From Basidiobolus ranarum (taxonomy: Eukaryota > Basidiobolomycota > Basidiobolomycetes > Basidiobolales): DNA of 20,657 nucleotides. The position numbers and the translations under genes were made by a program. Every line of letters begins with the position of its first letter. Position 1 is the stretch's first letter. The notes under the pieces were generated by a model, which was not told the DNA's origin, made no database searches, and was given only the letters and a program-made list of their open reading frames with translations. Where the stretch lies: NCBI GenBank assembly GCA_040143965.1, contig JASJQH010000223.1, positions 1-20,657 of the forward strand, given 5' to 3'. Positions 20,341-20,657 of the stretch are shown one piece after another.

Positions 20341-20352
20341 TTAGGGTTAGGG
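20341..20352. repeat. Interstitial telomere-like repeat, reverse orientation
   Basis: TTAGGGTTAGGG is two perfect units. Unlike the other patches it is in TTAGGG orientation on the plus strand. It sits about 630 nt upstream of the SulP ATG. Confidence 0.6.
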
Positions 20353-20540
20353 TCACATTGATTCAGCAAATGATAATATTACTGGGTCGAGTCACGGTGC
20401 TATATGGTAAATATTCGGTCGACTCGTTCTGTCATGACATAATTATGGATCTACCATTTACCAATATTGACTAGTAAAAGAATATTTCTATTTACCAAAG
20501 TTAGACCTTATGATAATGATTAGATTTATTCGTAATAACA

Positions 20541-20589
20541 ATCATTGTATTGCATTCATAATCATCGTATTGCATTCATAATCATCGTC
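20541..20589. repeat. 20-nt tandem repeat, 2.5 copies
   Basis: The unit ATCATCGTATTGCATTCATA occurs at 20561-20580, with a one-mismatch copy at 20541-20560 and a partial third copy from 20581. It is a minisatellite-like repeat in non-coding DNA near the right edge. Confidence 0.75.
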
Positions 20590-20657
20590 TAGAAATGGGT
20601 GATAAAAGCAAACCACATTTAAATATATAGAGAAACTGTTCACGTTACACAATATTG

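Larger units (their letters stand above)
19719..20657. other. Upstream region of the SulP gene, no recognised gene
   Basis: These 939 bases carry the SulP 5' UTR and promoter. TATATA-like DNA occurs at 19981-19986 and a TCACGTG box at 20019-20025. Two small tandem repeats and one telomere-like repeat follow. No frame shows coding potential and no neighbouring gene begins before the window ends. Confidence 0.6.

Noticed and set aside
20632-20640. AAACTGTTC as a Met31/Met32-type partner of the TCACGTG box
   Set aside because: It lacks the final GG of the AAACTGTGG consensus and lies about 600 nt from the E-box.

Overview
The window is about 20.7 kb of AT-rich eukaryotic DNA, most likely from a fungus. 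Three things point there. One single-chain type I fatty acid synthase has the fungal domain order AT-ER-DH-MPT-ACP-KR-KS-PPT. Ten short spliceosomal introns (54-92 nt) with GT..AG ends interrupt the other genes, several with a CTAAC/CTAAT-type branch site. Short (TTAGGG)n telomere-type repeats are scattered in the intergenic DNA. A fused beta-alpha FAS is known from basidiomycetes and from early-diverging fungi. Together with a canonical 6-pyruvoyl-tetrahydropterin synthase and an oligopeptidase B, it leans toward an early-diverging lineage (Mucoromycota or Zoopagomycota type), but I cannot fix the species.

Layout. Positions 1-769 (+) hold the 3' end of an oligopeptidase B gene with two introns. 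Positions 1248-1926 (+) hold a complete five-exon 6-pyruvoyl-tetrahydropterin synthase gene. After a 241-bp convergent spacer comes one intronless fatty acid synthase gene (2168-13903, minus strand, 3911 aa) that fills more than half of the window. Upstream of it is a 3.4-kb stretch without a recognisable gene (13904-17367). That stretch carries a CCAAT/TATA promoter for FAS, telomere-like repeats, a perfect inverted repeat, a tandem duplication and a G-quadruplex-capable C-rich tract. A five-exon SulP/SLC26 anion transporter with a C-terminal STAS domain follows (17368-19718, minus). The last 0.9 kb (19719-20657) is its upstream region, with a TCACGTG box, small tandem repeats and one more telomere-like repeat.

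How the genes relate. FAS makes palmitoyl- and stearoyl-CoA in the cytosol, PTPS serves tetrahydrobiopterin synthesis, SulP moves sulfate or a related anion, and oligopeptidase B cleaves peptides after basic residues. This looks like ordinary housekeeping gene order rather than a cluster. I saw no transposon, virus-like element, tRNA, rRNA or CRISPR array. The points most worth following are the exact beta/alpha fusion joint in FAS, the absence of introns in FAS beside intron-dense neighbours, the telomere-like repeats, and the sulfur-type E-box in front of SulP.
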